46,643 nucleotides of DNA, from positions 1-46,643 of the forward strand of contig NZ_JMFO01000024.1 of assembly GCF_000714715.1 (NCBI RefSeq), in the 5' to 3' direction. This document shows, piece after piece, positions 14,875 through 23,871 of this stretch (positions are counted from its first letter, which is position 1; every line of letters starts with the position of its first letter). Source of the DNA: Candidatus Magnetobacterium casense. GTDB taxonomy: Bacteria; Nitrospirota; Thermodesulfovibrionia; Thermodesulfovibrionales; Magnetobacteriaceae. Both the position numbers and the translations under genes were made by a program. The notes beneath the pieces are model-generated. The model worked only from the letters and a program-made list of their open reading frames with translations, had not been told where the DNA came from and ran no database searches.

Positions 14875-17800
14875 TGGTCAAGTACCTCCCTTATCTTGTT
14901 TAGCAGTATGTCGGGCCTTATAGGTTTTTGTATATAGACTCCTATTTGTTCCAGAACATCTTGCTTTTTAATGATCTCATAGGAGTAGCCACTCAAAAAG
15001 ATAACCTTGGCCGCACCACCTGTCTCTTTTATTATATGGTCGCAAACAACCTTGCCATTTGCCCTGGGCATTACCACGTCTAACAGGACAAGATCAATCT
15101 TGGACTTGTGTTCATCGAACTTACTCATGGCATCTATGCCGTCCGTGGCCTCTATTACCTGGTAGCCTGCCTCCTGCAGCAATATCCTTGTGCTATTTCG
15201 CATCTCAACATTATCTTCGGCCAGGAGTATGGTTTCGACACCGTCTGCGGCACCAGGTATGGATATGGATATGGGACTGGGTTCTTCCTTTGTATCTTCA
15301 ATAAGAGGCAGAAGTATTGTAAAAGTTGAACCGCTGCCGGGTTCACTGTATATGTTGATGTAGCCATTATGTTGTTTGATTATGCCATATACGGTGGCAA
15401 GGCCCAGACCTGTCCCCTTGCCTACCTCCTTGGTCGTAAAAAAAGGGTCAAATATCTTATCTCTTGTGGCTGAATCCATACCAACTCCCGTGTCTGATAC
15501 GACCAGCCTGGCATATTTGCCAACAGTTCCGTAGTTGTGTCTTGCCCTGAAGTCAGCGTCTATACTTGTGATGTCGGCCTTTATAGTCAACGCCCCGCCT
15601 TCGGGCATAGCATCCATGGCGTTATTGACAAGGTTGATAAGCACCATTTCGATCTGCACGCTGTCGGCATGTATAATTATCTCCGGGGCATACACCAATA
15701 CCTGGAGGTCTATGTCTTCCCGAACGAGTCTCTCGAAGAGTTTTTTCGTAGCCGTTATAATGTCTGTCAGGTTTACAACCTTGAGGTTGATTACCTGTTT
15801 TCGGCTGAAGGTCAGAAGGCTTTGCGTCAGATATGTGGCCTTGTCCGTGGAGGAAAAAATGTGGTCTACGAAATCCAGGAGTTTTTCATCCCCTTTGAGC
15901 CTTTTTTTCAGGAGGTAGGCATAGTTCTTTATTGCCGATAGTATGTTGTTGAAATCGTGGGCAACCCCACCGGCAAGCTGTCCAACTGCCTCCATCTTTT
16001 GTGACTGCCTGAGTTCTGCCTCAAGGCGCTTTTTATGTGTTATATCCTCGGATATTTTAAGATAATTCGTCACATTGCCATCAGAGTCTCTAAGTGGAAA
16101 CACCTTGGCAAACTCCCATATCTCGGTGCCATCCTTTAACCTGTTGCAGAACTCCCCCTGCCACTGTTGCCCGGCAGTGAGTTTACCCCACAGCTCCGTG
16201 TACACCTCCGGGGGGGTCTTGCCGGATTTTAATATCCTGGGGTTTTTACCTACAACCTCGTTTACGTTGTATCCTGTAACATCGGTAAACATCTTGTTTG
16301 TATACTCTATGTTAGCCTTGGTATCAGTAATAATCACCATGTTGGGGCTTTGCTCGATCACATAGGCTGCCCTGCGGAGATCGTCCTCTGCCCTCTTGCT
16401 CTGCGTTATGTCCTGTATAAGGGCAAAGACGTGGGCTGAACCATCAACAGCATAGATAATGGAGGTTGAAATGGCAAAGAGCTTCTTCTCGCCATCTTTA
16501 CACGTTACCTCCCATCTCTCGGCAATTAGGTTTTCACCGTATCTCATGCGGGCCATACGCTGGATCACCCGGCTTTGCACCCGTGGGTCGGGGTACATGC
16601 TCTGGTACCAGCCAAGATGATTTATCTCCTCCATCGTATAGCCTGTTATATCGATCATACGGTGGTTCCACACCGTAAACCTGACAAAGGGGTATTGTTC
16701 AACCGAATGACACACACACAGGCCATCGGTGACACTTTCTATGATAAGGTTGCTAAAGATGTTTTTACTTTTCAGCTCTTGTTCGGCTTTCTTTCTTGCA
16801 ATGATCTCCTCTTCAAGCAGCCTGTTTGAGGTTACAAGCTCTGCCGTGCGTCGTTTTACCTCATCTTCGAGTTTTTGATTGTGCATCTTTAATTCGTCGT
16901 CAATCCTTTTACGCTCTATGGCTAAGGCATAGTAATTGGCAAGACGCAAAAGCACGTCATTGTCCGCCTCCGTATAGTCACGCATAGAGTTGGCAACGGA
17001 TAACTGCCCAAGGAGCTTATTGCCGATCATGGCCGGTACCGACAGAAGTCGTGTTATCGGTATATGACCATCGGGTGTCCCGGCCCTTCTGTGATCCCTT
17101 TCAGGGGTGTTTGTCAACAGCGACTCTTTGTTATCCAGTACCCAACCGACCAAACCACCGAGGTTCTCAAATACAACCCTCTTATCGGAGACATTGCACT
17201 TGTCCCAGATGTCTGTTGTCAATGTAGGAACAACAAAAAAACCCGTCCCGGCATCAATGTAACCGACATAGCCATATACGCTCTCAGTCAGGGCCTTGGC
17301 ATGGTGCAGGATCAGCTCAGATATCCCTTCAATGGATATCCGGTCCGATTGTATAAGTGCCCTTGAGACCTCAGCCATTGATCGGTTTATCTCCGACTGC
17401 CCAAGCAAACGCCTCTGCATGTCCACTTGTTCGGTGATGTCTTCGACAAGCTCTATGACGGCAGAGATCGAGTTGGCTTCATCCCTGAGAGGGCTGGCCA
17501 AAATCCGGAAGTTTCTTATGCCTTCTCCGGCAGGCGTCTCCGTTGTGCTCTCATGTACTGCACCGTCCTTAAAAGAGAGGATTACAGGGCAATAAACACA
17601 AACGCAATCACGGGGCGGGTTATTAAAACGCTTATAACACACCGGTTTTTCCGATATGTCTATATCCGGAAACCACTCCCTCATCCTTCGGTTAAGAGAG
17701 AGTATCTCCATCCCCCTGCCTATAATCGCTATCCCCATGCCTATGTTATCAACAATGCTGCGGTACCTCTGTTCGCTCTGGCCGAGTTGCCTGTTAAGCT

Positions 17801-18215
17801 CCTCAAGCATGGCGGTCTTGTCCTTTAGCTCACGCTCTGCCTTACGCTTGTAAATCGCCATTTCAATGTTGGCCTTGAACTCACTTGCACTGATAGGTTT
17901 GACGATATAACTGTAAGAACCGCTTAGTTTTGCACGTGCAAAGGTGTCATTATCCGAGTGGGCCGATAAGTATATCACGTATGCGTCAGATATCTCCCGT
18001 ATACGGTTGGCAGTTTCTATGCCGTCTAAATCTCCCTCTATGCTGACATCCATCAGGATCAGATCGGGGGCATTGTCTTTGACGCTCTCTATCGCCTGTA
18101 CAGCGGTTGTGACAGGAGGTAAGACCTCATATCCCATACGCTTCAGTGACATGGTCATCCACTCATACACTACTATCTCGTCTTCCACTATAAGTATCTT
18201 TGAGGTTGCCATCAT
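14871..18215 (-). CDS. Hybrid sensor histidine kinase (REC-PAS-GAF-PAS-PAS-HisKA-HATPase-REC)
   Basis: 1114 residues, no membrane span. Order: receiver (about 6-125, Asp56 in [10 protein letters not shown]), PAS (about 148-270), GAF (about 290-440), a coiled linker, two PAS domains (about 490-610 and 625-740), HisKA with the phospho-His at residue 753 ([14 protein letters not shown]), HATPase with the N box ([11 protein letters not shown]), DTGVGM and GKGTGLGL, and a C-terminal receiver (Asp1046 in LLDVVMPR). The first PAS has a Cys cluster (CYKRF...RDCVCVYCP, about residues 193-211) that could bind metal or sense redox. The signal is unknown. The downstream HD-GYP regulator overlaps by four bases, so the pair forms one phosphorelay unit controlling c-di-GMP. 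Confidence 0.93.
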   Translation of the reverse strand: MMATSKILIVEDEIVVYEWMTMSLKRMGYEVLPPVTTAVQAIESVKDNAPDLILMDVSIEGDLDGIETANRIREISDAYVIYLSAHSDNDTFARAKLSGSYSYIVKPISASEFKANIEMAIYKRKAERELKDKTAMLEELNRQLGQSEQRYRSIVDNIGMGIAIIGRGMEILSLNRRMREWFPDIDISEKPVCYKRFNNPPRDCVCVYCPVILSFKDGAVHESTTETPAGEGIRNFRILASPLRDEANSISAVIELVEDITEQVDMQRRLLGQSEINRSMAEVSRALIQSDRISIEGISELILHHAKALTESVYGYVGYIDAGTGFFVVPTLTTDIWDKCNVSDKRVVFENLGGLVGWVLDNKESLLTNTPERDHRRAGTPDGHIPITRLLSVPAMIGNKLLGQLSVANSMRDYTEADNDVLLRLANYYALAIERKRIDDELKMHNQKLEDEVKRRTAELVTSNRLLEEEIIARKKAEQELKSKNIFSNLIIESVTDGLCVCHSVEQYPFVRFTVWNHRMIDITGYTMEEINHLGWYQSMYPDPRVQSRVIQRMARMRYGENLIAERWEVTCKDGEKKLFAISTSIIYAVDGSAHVFALIQDITQSKRAEDDLRRAAYVIEQSPNMVIITDTKANIEYTNKMFTDVTGYNVNEVVGKNPRILKSGKTPPEVYTELWGKLTAGQQWQGEFCNRLKDGTEIWEFAKVFPLRDSDGNVTNYLKISEDITHKKRLEAELRQSQKMEAVGQLAGGVAHDFNNILSAIKNYAYLLKKRLKGDEKLLDFVDHIFSSTDKATYLTQSLLTFSRKQVINLKVVNLTDIITATKKLFERLVREDIDLQVLVYAPEIIIHADSVQIEMVLINLVNNAMDAMPEGGALTIKADITSIDADFRARHNYGTVGKYARLVVSDTGVGMDSATRDKIFDPFFTTKEVGKGTGLGLATVYGIIKQHNGYINIYSEPGSGSTFTILLPLIEDTKEEPSPISISIPGAADGVETILLAEDNVEMRNSTRILLQEAGYQVIEATDGIDAMSKFDEHKSKIDLVLLDVVMPRANGKVVCDHIIKETGGAAKVIFLSGYSYEIIKKQDVLEQIGVYIQKPIRPDILLNKIREVLDQ

Positions 18216-18263
18216 TGCTATTATAGAACAGGCACACAGAAAAATAACAGGGCTATCGCATTA

Positions 18264-18320
18264 CGGGGTTAAGGGGACTTCTTCGCAGCCGCCCCTGCCA
18301 CACCCGCCCCTTTCTTTCTT
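18264..18320. repeat. GC-rich palindromic repeat, copy 5
   Basis: Starts GGGGTTAAGGGGACTT and ends CACCCGCCCCTTTCTTTC, the same tail as copies 2 and 12. It lies between the hybrid kinase start and the end of the GT2 gene. Confidence 0.7.
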
Positions 18321-18353
18321 GCCTTAAAGTATGAGGCTGGAAGCTGGTTTGTC

Positions 18354-19136
18354 CTATTGCATGAGTTTGAGGTAGTGCTTGAGGTAGAAGGTGGATAGTC
18401 CTCTGAGGAGTTCGATGCGCTTTTTGTAGCCGAGGCGTTTGATGGAGGCGCCCTCGTGGTGAACCGCCGTGGCCTGCGGACAGAGCATGATGACGTGTTT
18501 GGTCTTCTTGTACAGCCTGTAGCACCAGTCAACATCGTTGAAGAAGATCGGGAAACGCTCATCCAGTGCCCCGACCTCTTGCCAGCACTGTCGCCTGATC
18601 AGAAGCGCCGAGGCCATCGGCTGCAAGACCGTGTTGCAACAGAGGTGTTCCTTATGGGTGAGTTTCCACTTCCTGAAGGGGCCAATCCTTGCAATCTGCA
18701 TCTTTTCAAGCACCAGTGCCATCGGTGAGGGAAAGTTCCGGCAGGTTATCTGCAGGCCGCCCTCCGGATAATACAGCACCGGGGCCACGGCACCGGCCTG
18801 GGGATGAGTATCAAGACATTCAAGCAACCTGATAACCGTATCGGGCTGCAACACTACGTCGTTGTTGAGCAGAAAAATAAAGTCCCCCGTGGATAACCAT
18901 GCACCCTTATTTGTTGCCTTTGCATAGCCCTCGTTTACCTTGTTCGATATCCAGAAGACGTGCGGGTGAGCGCCCACAACAAGCCCCTCACTGCCATCAA
19001 CCGAGGCGTTATCGACGACGATGATCTCCTTATCCAGCTCGCCCACGGAGGCGTCTATGGATTCAACCAACTCCTTCAGCAACTGACCCTGGTTCCAGTT
19101 AGGTATTACAAATGATACCTTAATCCTGTTGTCCAT
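18354..19136 (-). CDS. Glycosyltransferase family 2 (rhamnosyltransferase-like)
   Basis: 260 residues, GT-A fold. The nucleotide-sugar part has VSFVIPNWNQ, EIIVVDNASVDGS and the acidic metal site LLNNDVVLQ; the acceptor part has FPIFFNDVDWCYRLYKKT. This pattern is typical of WbbL/rhamnosyltransferase-like enzymes that build O-antigen or capsule. There is no membrane anchor. It is transcribed away from the large GT2-HAD gene, with a shared 82-base divergent region. The specific sugar cannot be told from sequence. Confidence 0.9.
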   Translation of the reverse strand: MDNRIKVSFVIPNWNQGQLLKELVESIDASVGELDKEIIVVDNASVDGSEGLVVGAHPHVFWISNKVNEGYAKATNKGAWLSTGDFIFLLNNDVVLQPDTVIRLLECLDTHPQAGAVAPVLYYPEGGLQITCRNFPSPMALVLEKMQIARIGPFRKWKLTHKEHLCCNTVLQPMASALLIRRQCWQEVGALDERFPIFFNDVDWCYRLYKKTKHVIMLCPQATAVHHEGASIKRLGYKKRIELLRGLSTFYLKHYLKLMQ

Positions 19137-19169
19137 AAAATGTATCTATAGTCTAACATGAAACGCCCC

Positions 19170-19197
19170 TTGAAAAACACCAGGGCGATCCTATAAT
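19170..19197 (+). promoter_or_regulatory. Candidate sigma-70 promoter of the GT2-HAD fusion gene
   Basis: TTGAAA (19170-19175), 16 bases, then a perfect TATAAT (19192-19197), with the start codon only 22 bases further on. Confidence 0.6.
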
Positions 19198-19218
19198 ATA
19201 TAAAAAGGATGGTAGTTC

Positions 19219-22200
19219 ATGTTAAAACCCCTTGTTAGCGTCGTGATGCCTGCATATAACCACGAGCTTTTTGTCGAAGAAGCCGTGGAGAGTGTGTTGA
19301 ATCAGACATATACCGAGCTGGAGTTGATAATAATAAACGATGGCTCCAGCGACAACACACAAGGGCGTGTGCTGCAATACGACGACCCGAGGATCAGGTA
19401 CGAGTATCAACAAAACAGCGGCTCTCACGGTGCCATAAACCGTGGCATTGCCATTGCACAAGGGCAGTACATCAGCATAATAAACTCCGACGATGTCTAT
19501 CACTGTAATCGCCTCCAGAGGCTGGTGGAACTCTCACTGCAGGACAACCTCGACTTTATCATAACGGATATAGGCCTCATAGACGAAAACTCTGACCTGA
19601 TCACCGACCCTGAACACTGGTGGAATCAATGGTATGATGGGCTTAAATCACACTACAGGCAGACAAAATCACCACTGAAGGCCCTGCTTGCGGGAAACTA
19701 CACGATCAGCACCTCAAACTTCTTCTTTAAGACCTCTCTTGTCAGCGATATTGGCCCCTTTAGGGCACGCAAGTATACCCTGGACTATGACTTTGCCTAC
19801 AGGGCCATAAGGCATAACGAAAAGGCCTTTGCCTATCTGACAGAATCGCAGTTGATGCTCTACCGCCTACACGGCCACAATGCGATCCTCCAGGACCCCC
19901 TTGTGGCTAACCTGGAGACATTTCACTTCTTAAAGAACGCCATAAAAGAGCAATTTGGCGATGATATACATACGCCCATCGAACATGTCAACAAGATAAG
20001 ACGCTACATCACTCGGACAGTCAGGCACAGGTTACAAGACAGCCTCGCAAAGACAGAGGTGGAGTCCAGGTGGTGGGAGGCGGAGGCGCATAAGTGGCAC
20101 GCCGAAAACGTCAAGTCGCTGGCAGAGGCTCATAAGTGGCAGACAGAGACACAAAGGTGGCAGGCAGGGGCATTGCAGTGGCAGGCACAGAGTCAATTGT
20201 GCAAGGAAGAGGCCGAGAGAAAGCAGATCGAATTCCAGGTCAAGGCAAACGAGTTCTTTGAAAGACTCCAGGCCCTTAAAATGGCCTACGAAGAATTGAG
20301 GCTCTGGAGCTACGACATGATGCGCTATGCCACCGACCTGTTTAACGAACGCTTCATAGATCGAAACTCCTTTAGTTACAGATTGGGCAGGGCACTGACT
20401 CTGCCACTGAGAACCATAAAAGGTAGTTACACAAGCAGCACGATAACGGTTAATGACGTAAAAAAACTGCAATTGCATATCCAAAGACTTATGCACAGAG
20501 TCGATATCGTGTCTTTTGACATCTTTGACACGCTCCTGGAGCGGGTCGTAGAGCCTCCGGATAAGGTCAAAGAGATAGTCAGCCGCTTTGCCTGCCGGAA
20601 TATAAATAAGCTGAGAGATATCGGGCTATCACCGGTGGATTTCTCAAACCTCAGAAACAAGGTAGAGGCACATCTCAGACACAGCTCACTGGCCGAGGGT
20701 AAGGACTACGAGTGTTCCTACAGTAATATCGTAAGAGGGATGGTACGGGAGTTGACAGGCGGTGACGACAAAGAGTTGTTTGATGCCATTATACGCACCG
20801 AACTCGAGGTGGAAAAGAAGGTTCTGTACGTAAAAGATGGCATCCGTGATATACTGAAAATGCTCAAAGACGCAGGGAAGCTGATAATAGCCATATCCGA
20901 CATGTACCTGGACAGACAATACATAGAGGCCATATTTGAAGACAAGGCTATCATGGAGTTCTTTGACTGTATCTACGTCTCATCGGAGAGCAGGGTTGGC
21001 AAGCACTCGGGACGGTTGTTCAAACAGGTCTTGTTTGCTCAGAAGACCTTCCCTGAAAGGGTGCTGCATGTTGGGGATAACACACACTCGGACTTCAGAA
21101 TACCGGCAAGTCTGGGGATAAACACCATACACCTCTTTGACCTCGATTACCACAAGAGAAAATACGCCCTGCTGACCTACCATCGTTTTGCCGCAGAGAC
21201 CCCCTACTGGCGTGGTAGGCACCTGTTGCAGATAATACGTCCGGGGGCGGGCAACAGTGACTTCTTTTACCAATACGGATTTTCGTTTCTTGGCCCCGTC
21301 TATGCAACCTTTGTCTACGGGGTGGTATCTGCCATCAAACTGCATAAGATCAAGAAGGCCTTTTTTCTTGCCAGAGAGGGTGAGCTATTCTATGAGCTGT
21401 TTAAGCTCGCTGCCCCTGAGTTCCTTACCGCTGAGGAAATTCCCCCGACAGAGTATGTGTACCTGACGCGAAAGTCTACTGCACTGGCCTCAGTTTATCG
21501 GGGACTTACCTTTGAAAAGGCGGTCTTGCCGTTTTTTAATCCCAAGCAGGAGGGGCTTTATTCGTTATTTAGCGTCTATGGTTTGCCCGTTGAGGAGTTC
21601 TTTGAAATTGCCCGCAGGTATGGCTTTACCGAATTGAGACAGCCAATAAATGCCTGGCAGGACAAGCGTTTTATGAATCTGCTACAGGATGAGCGATTCC
21701 AACGCGGCGTCATCAGGTACGCCCGGGGCAACAGGAAACTTCTGCGGAGTTACTTGCGACAGATTGGGTTCTTTAACGGCGAATCGGTTGCCTTTGTTGA
21801 CATCGGCTGGAACGCCACCATACAGAAATTCGTCCAGGATGCCTTCAGCAAGCGGGGCGATTATCCCCACGTCTATGGCATATACCTAGGATTCTGTGAC
21901 GGCATCAGGCACGCATTCGATTACGAAAAAAACACGATCCTCGGTATACTCTACGACCAGCGTAACAACAACCCCGCAGAGCATATCTTCAGCCGCTTTG
22001 AGGAGTTGTTTGAGGAGGGGGCCAGGGCACTGCATCCGACCACCGTGGGATACTGCCAGGACCCCGTCAGTAAACTCGTAAGCCCTGTCTTTAAAGAGGA
22101 TTCCTCGGCTGACAGGGTAGAAGAAATCGAGTTTAACGAAAAAATACAGAGCATTAAAAGCGGCGCTGTCGCCTTTACAAAGCAGTTTATAGAGGCGGTA

Positions 22201-22509
22201 AAACTCACGGGATACACCGTTGACGATATAAAGCCATTTATCCTGACCATGGCCGAACGTGCTGTGGCATTTCCAGACAAGGAAGAACTCTCCCATCTGA
22301 TGAACCTCAAACACTCCGAGGATTTTGGTTATGAAAACGTCATGAGCCTTCGGGCAGACGAGATACACAGCAAGAGGATTCTGCTTAGTCCCTCGGAGTT
22401 TAAAAAGAAGATTCGTTGGTCAAACTGGAGATACGGTACCGTTAAGTCTTTGGGATTGCCAGGAGGCAATTTTATATTCAGAATCTTTGACGCCTTAAGG
22501 AAATTTTAG
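19219..22509 (+). CDS. GT2 - Trp-heptad coiled coil - HAD (COG5610-like) fusion protein
   Basis: 1096 residues. Residues 1-250 are a complete GT2 domain (VSVVMPAYNH, IINDGSSD, IINSDDV, TLDYDFAYR). Residues about 265-360 form a coiled coil in which Trp recurs at exact heptad steps (AHKWHAEN, AHKWQTETQRWQAGALQWQ). Residues about 425-650 are a HAD-type hydrolase with the nucleophile motif DIFDTL (Asp434, Asp437), ISDMYL, and HVGDNTHSDFRIP. The C-terminal 430 residues (FFLAREGELFYEL, VYLTRKSTALASVY, FVDIGWNATIQ) match the uncharacterised tail seen in COG5610-type HAD proteins of polysaccharide clusters. It likely makes and trims or dephosphorylates a surface-sugar intermediate, but the HAD substrate is unknown. 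Start ATG 19219 follows AAGGAT. Confidence 0.85.
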   Translation: MLKPLVSVVMPAYNHELFVEEAVESVLNQTYTELELIIINDGSSDNTQGRVLQYDDPRIRYEYQQNSGSHGAINRGIAIAQGQYISIINSDDVYHCNRLQRLVELSLQDNLDFIITDIGLIDENSDLITDPEHWWNQWYDGLKSHYRQTKSPLKALLAGNYTISTSNFFFKTSLVSDIGPFRARKYTLDYDFAYRAIRHNEKAFAYLTESQLMLYRLHGHNAILQDPLVANLETFHFLKNAIKEQFGDDIHTPIEHVNKIRRYITRTVRHRLQDSLAKTEVESRWWEAEAHKWHAENVKSLAEAHKWQTETQRWQAGALQWQAQSQLCKEEAERKQIEFQVKANEFFERLQALKMAYEELRLWSYDMMRYATDLFNERFIDRNSFSYRLGRALTLPLRTIKGSYTSSTITVNDVKKLQLHIQRLMHRVDIVSFDIFDTLLERVVEPPDKVKEIVSRFACRNINKLRDIGLSPVDFSNLRNKVEAHLRHSSLAEGKDYECSYSNIVRGMVRELTGGDDKELFDAIIRTELEVEKKVLYVKDGIRDILKMLKDAGKLIIAISDMYLDRQYIEAIFEDKAIMEFFDCIYVSSESRVGKHSGRLFKQVLFAQKTFPERVLHVGDNTHSDFRIPASLGINTIHLFDLDYHKRKYALLTYHRFAAETPYWRGRHLLQIIRPGAGNSDFFYQYGFSFLGPVYATFVYGVVSAIKLHKIKKAFFLAREGELFYELFKLAAPEFLTAEEIPPTEYVYLTRKSTALASVYRGLTFEKAVLPFFNPKQEGLYSLFSVYGLPVEEFFEIARRYGFTELRQPINAWQDKRFMNLLQDERFQRGVIRYARGNRKLLRSYLRQIGFFNGESVAFVDIGWNATIQKFVQDAFSKRGDYPHVYGIYLGFCDGIRHAFDYEKNTILGILYDQRNNNPAEHIFSRFEELFEEGARALHPTTVGYCQDPVSKLVSPVFKEDSSADRVEEIEFNEKIQSIKSGAVAFTKQFIEAVKLTGYTVDDIKPFILTMAERAVAFPDKEELSHLMNLKHSEDFGYENVMSLRADEIHSKRILLSPSEFKKKIRWSNWRYGTVKSLGLPGGNFIFRIFDALRKF

Positions 22510-22562
22510 GGGGGTCAGCGACCCCAGGCATAAAAGGGGGTCAGCGACCCCAGGCATAAAGA
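22508..22562. repeat. GC-rich repeat, copy 6: two tandem 26-base palindromic units
   Basis: GGGGGTCAGCGACCCCAGGC followed by ATAAAA occurs twice at 22510 and 22536, a perfect 26-base period. Each unit has the GGGGTC-AGC-GACCCC palindrome. It abuts the stop codon of the GT2-HAD gene and may end its transcript. Confidence 0.85.
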
Positions 22563-22564
22563 AG

Positions 22565-22828
22565 ATGGACAAATCTTATTATAAAAACAACTATGACCTA
22601 AACAGATGCTCAGTCAATGGACTGATAATGATAACCATCCTGTACAGGTTTCTGGGGCTATTCAGCAGACGATATGCCGACAATGCACCGGGCATAGTGT
22701 ATGTTGTTACAGCTTACGTTATGCACAGGTTTTTCTATTTCTTCCACTACCTTTATATGTTGAGGGACGTCTTGAGAAAGATTGGAAACAGGCTGCGTAT
22801 TTTTTACGTCTTTGGGATAAGGCGCTAA
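22565..22828 (+). CDS. Hypothetical short membrane-like protein, doubtful
   Basis: 87 codons (MDKSYYKNNY...). It has two hydrophobic stretches (about 20-33 and 43-66) and a basic C-terminus. I recognise no family. There is no clear ribosome-binding site; the start lies just past the tandem repeat. It could be chance, or the remains of a gene lost between the fusion gene and the Rpn fragment. Treat as low-confidence. Confidence 0.25.
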   Translation: MDKSYYKNNYDLNRCSVNGLIMITILYRFLGLFSRRYADNAPGIVYVVTAYVMHRFFYFFHYLYMLRDVLRKIGNRLRIFYVFGIRR

Positions 22829-22959
22829 GGATATTGATTTTGGGTCAATGGTTATGTAACAATAAGAGTGTTGGTTACATGGTCAGTTGTAAAAGAGCCT
22901 GAAAAATGCTATGCTTAAATAGTAGACGAGTGGAAAAAATAAGGATATGAGAAACCCCT

Positions 22960-23157
22960 ATGATGCATAAGACATATGATAAGCTCCTTAAGGAGATAAT
23001 AAAGAATGTTCCACCAAAATTCCTAAAAATCCTTACCGGGTACGAAACAGAAACATTCCTGGAGATTCAACTCCCAAACGTACAAATGAGGTCATCGGAT
23101 TTGCTGGTTGATGTGCTGGATGGCAGCATTGTTCTAAAAAGCGATGGATGTTGTTGA
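22960..23157 (+). pseudogene. N-terminal remnant of an Rpn-family nuclease
   Basis: The frame MMHKTYDKLLKEIIKNVPPK ... SSDLLVDVLDGSIV is the typical N-terminus of Rpn/YhgA-like PD-(D/E)XK nucleases, including the first catalytic Asp region. Intact members continue H-I-E-F-Q. Here the family similarity stops after GSIV, seven codons before the frame ends, and yrfG begins inside the tail. The remaining roughly 200 residues are missing. The left-edge gene (3-683) shows the complementary C-terminal part of another member. Confidence 0.72.
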
Positions 23158-23830
23158 GTTAAAGACAGCGCTGTGGGGTAAGGTTGAACACGTGCTGCTT
23201 GACATGGATGGCACGCTTATGGACAAGTACTTTGACGACTACTTCTGGGGACATCTGGTGCCCGAGCGTTATGCCGAAAAACACGCCATGACCTTTGGTC
23301 GTGCCAAGGAGTTGCTCTTTAGCAAGTACAAGTCAGTGGAGGGGACGCTGGATTGGACGGACATAGATTTCTGGTCTGAACAACTACACCTTGACATCCC
23401 CGCACTGAAGGAGCAAATACGACACCTGATAGAAACCCATCCGCACGTGGAGGACTTCCTGATGGCCCTCAGAGATGCCGGTAAAAAAGTTATCCTGGCA
23501 ACCAATGCCCACTACAAGACTATTGCTATCAAGATGAAAAAGACCGAGCTTGGGCGGTACTTTGACCGAGTCATAGCGTCATTTGACATGGGGTATCCCA
23601 AGGAGGACGCACGTTTTTGGATAAATGCGCAGAAAACGCTCGGCTTTGACAAAGACCGCACCCTGTTTATAGATGACACGCCGGAGGTCATAGACAGTGC
23701 CATCAGCTACGGCATACGATATGTCCTGGTCAAAAACATGCCTAACTCCAGGAGCCATACCCCCATAAACAGTCCCCAGGGTAGTCAACCTTATCTGTCA
23801 ATCGACAGCTTTAGTGAACTCCTGCCGTAG
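23144..23830 (+). CDS. yrfG: HAD-family GMP/IMP nucleotidase (YrfG-like)
   Basis: 228 residues. The HAD nucleophile motif is LLDMDGTLMD near the N-terminus. YFDDYFWGHLVPERYA is the family-specific segment of YrfG-type purine nucleotidases. Motif II is VILATNAH, then GYPKED and motif IV LFIDDTPEVIDSA. It would dephosphorylate IMP/GMP in the cytosol. Start ATG 23144 lies inside the end of the Rpn remnant frame, so the remnant's breakpoint sits right at this gene's start and may have changed its upstream control. It is followed by nadB at 41 bases. Confidence 0.85.
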   Translation: MDVVELKTALWGKVEHVLLDMDGTLMDKYFDDYFWGHLVPERYAEKHAMTFGRAKELLFSKYKSVEGTLDWTDIDFWSEQLHLDIPALKEQIRHLIETHPHVEDFLMALRDAGKKVILATNAHYKTIAIKMKKTELGRYFDRVIASFDMGYPKEDARFWINAQKTLGFDKDRTLFIDDTPEVIDSAISYGIRYVLVKNMPNSRSHTPINSPQGSQPYLSIDSFSELLP

Positions 23831-23871
23831 ATGTCTGCAGAGAAGGTAACATGCGGCACCCCGGTTAAAAT

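Noticed and set aside
22510..22562. CRISPR-like array
   Set aside because: Only two units with no spacers between them, and the unit belongs to the dispersed palindromic family. I saw no cas genes.
22606..22902. Alternative 98-codon ORF in another frame
   Set aside because: No recognisable motifs, Cys-rich low-quality sequence, and it competes with an equally doubtful ORF at 22565-22828.
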